Assembly (NCBI GenBank): GCA_018136815.1
Contig: CM030942.1
Location: 1,759,171 to 1,823,170 of the forward strand
DNA from: Isochrysis galbana
Taxonomy: Eukaryota; Haptophyta; Isochrysidales; Isochrysidaceae
Direction: 5' to 3'
Length of the DNA: 64,000 nucleotides
Below are positions 62,636 to 64,000 of this stretch, in pieces (the stretch's first letter is position 1; each line of letters starts with the position of its first letter). The notes beneath the pieces are model-generated. The model had not been told where the DNA came from and searched no databases. It saw only the letters and a list, made by a program, of their open reading frames with translations. The position numbers were made by a program, and so were the translations under genes.

Positions 62636-64000
62636 AAAAAAAAACCCTTTTAATAATCTCGCCTCGCACGTGGCACTGGGTCACATATCCGTAGCCACGC
62701 CCATTCCCCTTCCTCTCCCTCACTTCCCGCCTTGCGGCAGCTCCCCTCGTGCTCTACTTAGGGGCCCGGGTCCTGCGGGGGTCACGGGTTGGGCGGAGTG
62801 CGCCTGCCCTCAGCGGTGCATGCACGCCTTCCTCCTACGCCGCTGAGTGACATGCATATCCTGGATGCTTTTCGGTCTGCGGCGTTATCTATGTCGTGTT
62901 TTTGCTCGTGCCATGGCTACTGACTACCCCGTGTCTTTGCCTCCGATTGTATGAGAGCGTTTCGCTGCTTCAGGCGAGCCTCTCGGCAAGGTCGAGCGCC
63001 TGTGCCACGAGGCTAAAATTCTCGCCCAATTGTAGTCTGCCTTTCTCCTTCACAATAAACGCGGGGGCGCTGTGTTCAATCGGTTGTTTAAGTTTTGGTT
63101 TCCTTCCTTGGGCGGCCTTGCGAGTGCGCATGTGGCTGTGAGAGCCCGGTATAGCGAGCCCTCTCACCAAGGTGGTAAACCTCACTAGTGTGGCTTCTAG
63201 GGTTGGTATGTAATGAAACTCGTACGACTCGAATTCGACTCTGTAGAAGTCTCTGAGTATATACTTCCACGCTAGTATATATAGCGTCTTTAGGCTGTCG
63301 GGGGTGCTCTTGCCAGGGTACGCGAAGAGTCTATCTTTGATTTGTTGTACGTGCGACCTTCCGGGGCTAGGCGTGTAGTTGGTGATGGCGTCTATAGTTT
63401 CGAATATGTTTTTTGTCTCGGGGCACCACGCTAGGTGGCACGAGTCTTCTCTGTGGCGGCGGCAAAATCTGCACGTTCCCGTTGTGCTTTCCGCGAATCT
63501 GTTTCTCGTGCCTATTCTCCTGTGCGTAATGTGTTTGAAGTGCATGTGTTTGTCGACGTGTTTCAGCAGTGGCAGCGTGTATAGTTTGGCCACATGTTTC
63601 CATTCGTCGCTCGTGATGTTTAGTCTCTTTTCCCATGCGGTTCTCGCCGCTTGTGGGTCGTTTTTCCGGGCTTTCTTGAGCATTGCTTTGGTGATGTCTG
63701 AGACCGTGATCGCATCTAGCGCGATTTTACCTTTCTTTATGGCGTATTCGTCCGCTAGGGGGTATTCCATAAACCTCGGACCCTTGAGGCCGCCCTCCCA
63801 TCTTGCGGGAGGGTGGTAGAGTTGGACCTCTTCCGTTTCCACTACGCTTCCGGTATCGGCTATCTCCCCTAGGTAGTCGGTACCGGCCTGTAGCCAGATG
63901 TTGTTGAATCTACTGACGTATTTGTCTCCTTCCGAGACTCTGATTTCCCTTACTTGTGTCGCGTCTTCTGACCCTCGGGGTGAGGTGCCGCTGCTTTCGG
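62636..64000 (-). mobile_element. LINE family D, 3' part, running off the window
   Basis: The ORF2 frame is open from the window edge to 62970: EIRVSEGDKYVSRFNNIWLQ, WEKRLNITSDEWKHVAKLYT, a CCHC motif CRFCRRHREDSCHLAWC, KDRLFAYPGKSTPDSLKTLY and AQALDLAERLA-stop. The same order of parts is seen in family A ORF2 (41000-42118), so A and D are sister families. The 3' UTR (62969-62636) matches 57559-57904 and ends in a T run on the coding strand. Confidence 0.88.
62970..64000 (-). CDS. LINE family D ORF2, C-terminal part (partial)
   Basis: About 343 codons are visible without a break; the endonuclease and RT would lie beyond 64000. It has a CCHC zinc motif and a Leu-rich C-terminal domain (TLYILAWKYILRDFYRVEFE). 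The intact frame suggests a young copy. Confidence 0.85.
   Translation of the reverse strand, partial: ESSGTSPRGSEDATQVREIRVSEGDKYVSRFNNIWLQAGTDYLGEIADTGSVVETEEVQLYHPPARWEGGLKGPRFMEYPLADEYAIKKGKIALDAITVSDITKAMLKKARKNDPQAARTAWEKRLNITSDEWKHVAKLYTLPLLKHVDKHMHFKHITHRRIGTRNRFAESTTGTCRFCRRHREDSCHLAWCPETKNIFETIDAITNYTPSPGRSHVQQIKDRLFAYPGKSTPDSLKTLYILAWKYILRDFYRVEFESYEFHYIPTLEATLVRFTTLVRGLAIPGSHSHMRTRKAAQGRKPKLKQPIEHSAPAFIVKEKGRLQLGENFSLVAQALDLAERLA

Overview
This is nuclear DNA from a eukaryotic microalga, most likely a haptophyte. The genes have short GT-AG introns and are GC-rich. One giant wall-type protein carries an LNR-like cysteine module of a kind I associate with haptophyte surface proteins, and there is a mannitol-1-phosphate dehydrogenase with an N-terminal extension. 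The clade is an inference; no rRNA, tRNA or organellar gene was seen. All coordinates and splice sites were worked out by hand and may be off by a base or two.

Layout. 0.2-5.0 kb: a four-exon LRRC9-like gene (-). 5.3-7.5 kb: repeats and nested LINE fragments. 7.7-8.7 kb: a METTL24/FkbM-type methyltransferase (+). 9.3-12.6 kb: GGN-type minisatellites, a hAT-like element with 8-bp target duplication, and LINE fragments. 12.8-15.1 kb: a coiled-coil/polyproline/WH2-like protein (-). 15.2-17.2 kb: repeats. 17.2-34.9 kb: one giant hydroxyproline-rich-type membrane protein (-), of which about 15 kb is a Ser-Pro4 array. 36.1-42.4 kb: a complete LINE with an 18-bp target duplication. 42.8-45.0 kb: remains of an LTR retrotransposon (-). 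46.0-49.4 kb: a nine-exon mannitol-1-phosphate dehydrogenase (-). 50.5-54.2 kb: nested LTR, LINE and hAT pieces. 54.7-56.1 kb: a two-exon rolling-stone-like membrane protein (-). 56.4-57.1 kb: microsatellites and an array of short palindromes. 57.4-60.1 kb: a truncated LINE with a 23-bp target duplication, an integrase-type zinc-binding fragment and an LTR/gag piece. 61.0-61.6 kb: LSM7 (-). 62.6-64.0 kb: the 3' part of another LINE (-), running off the window.

The host genes (LRRC9-like, methyltransferase, WH2-like, wall protein, mannitol metabolism, rolling-stone-like, LSM7) are unrelated housekeeping or surface functions with no operon logic; most lie on the minus strand. The most unusual material is in the mobile DNA. 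Several LINE-related copies start at a perfect small hairpin whose stem sequence differs between copies while pairing is kept, and they end in oligo(T). Two separate hAT-like elements have exact 8-bp duplications. Within the giant wall-protein gene, every reading-frame break falls at a long G run and every one shifts the frame in the same direction.
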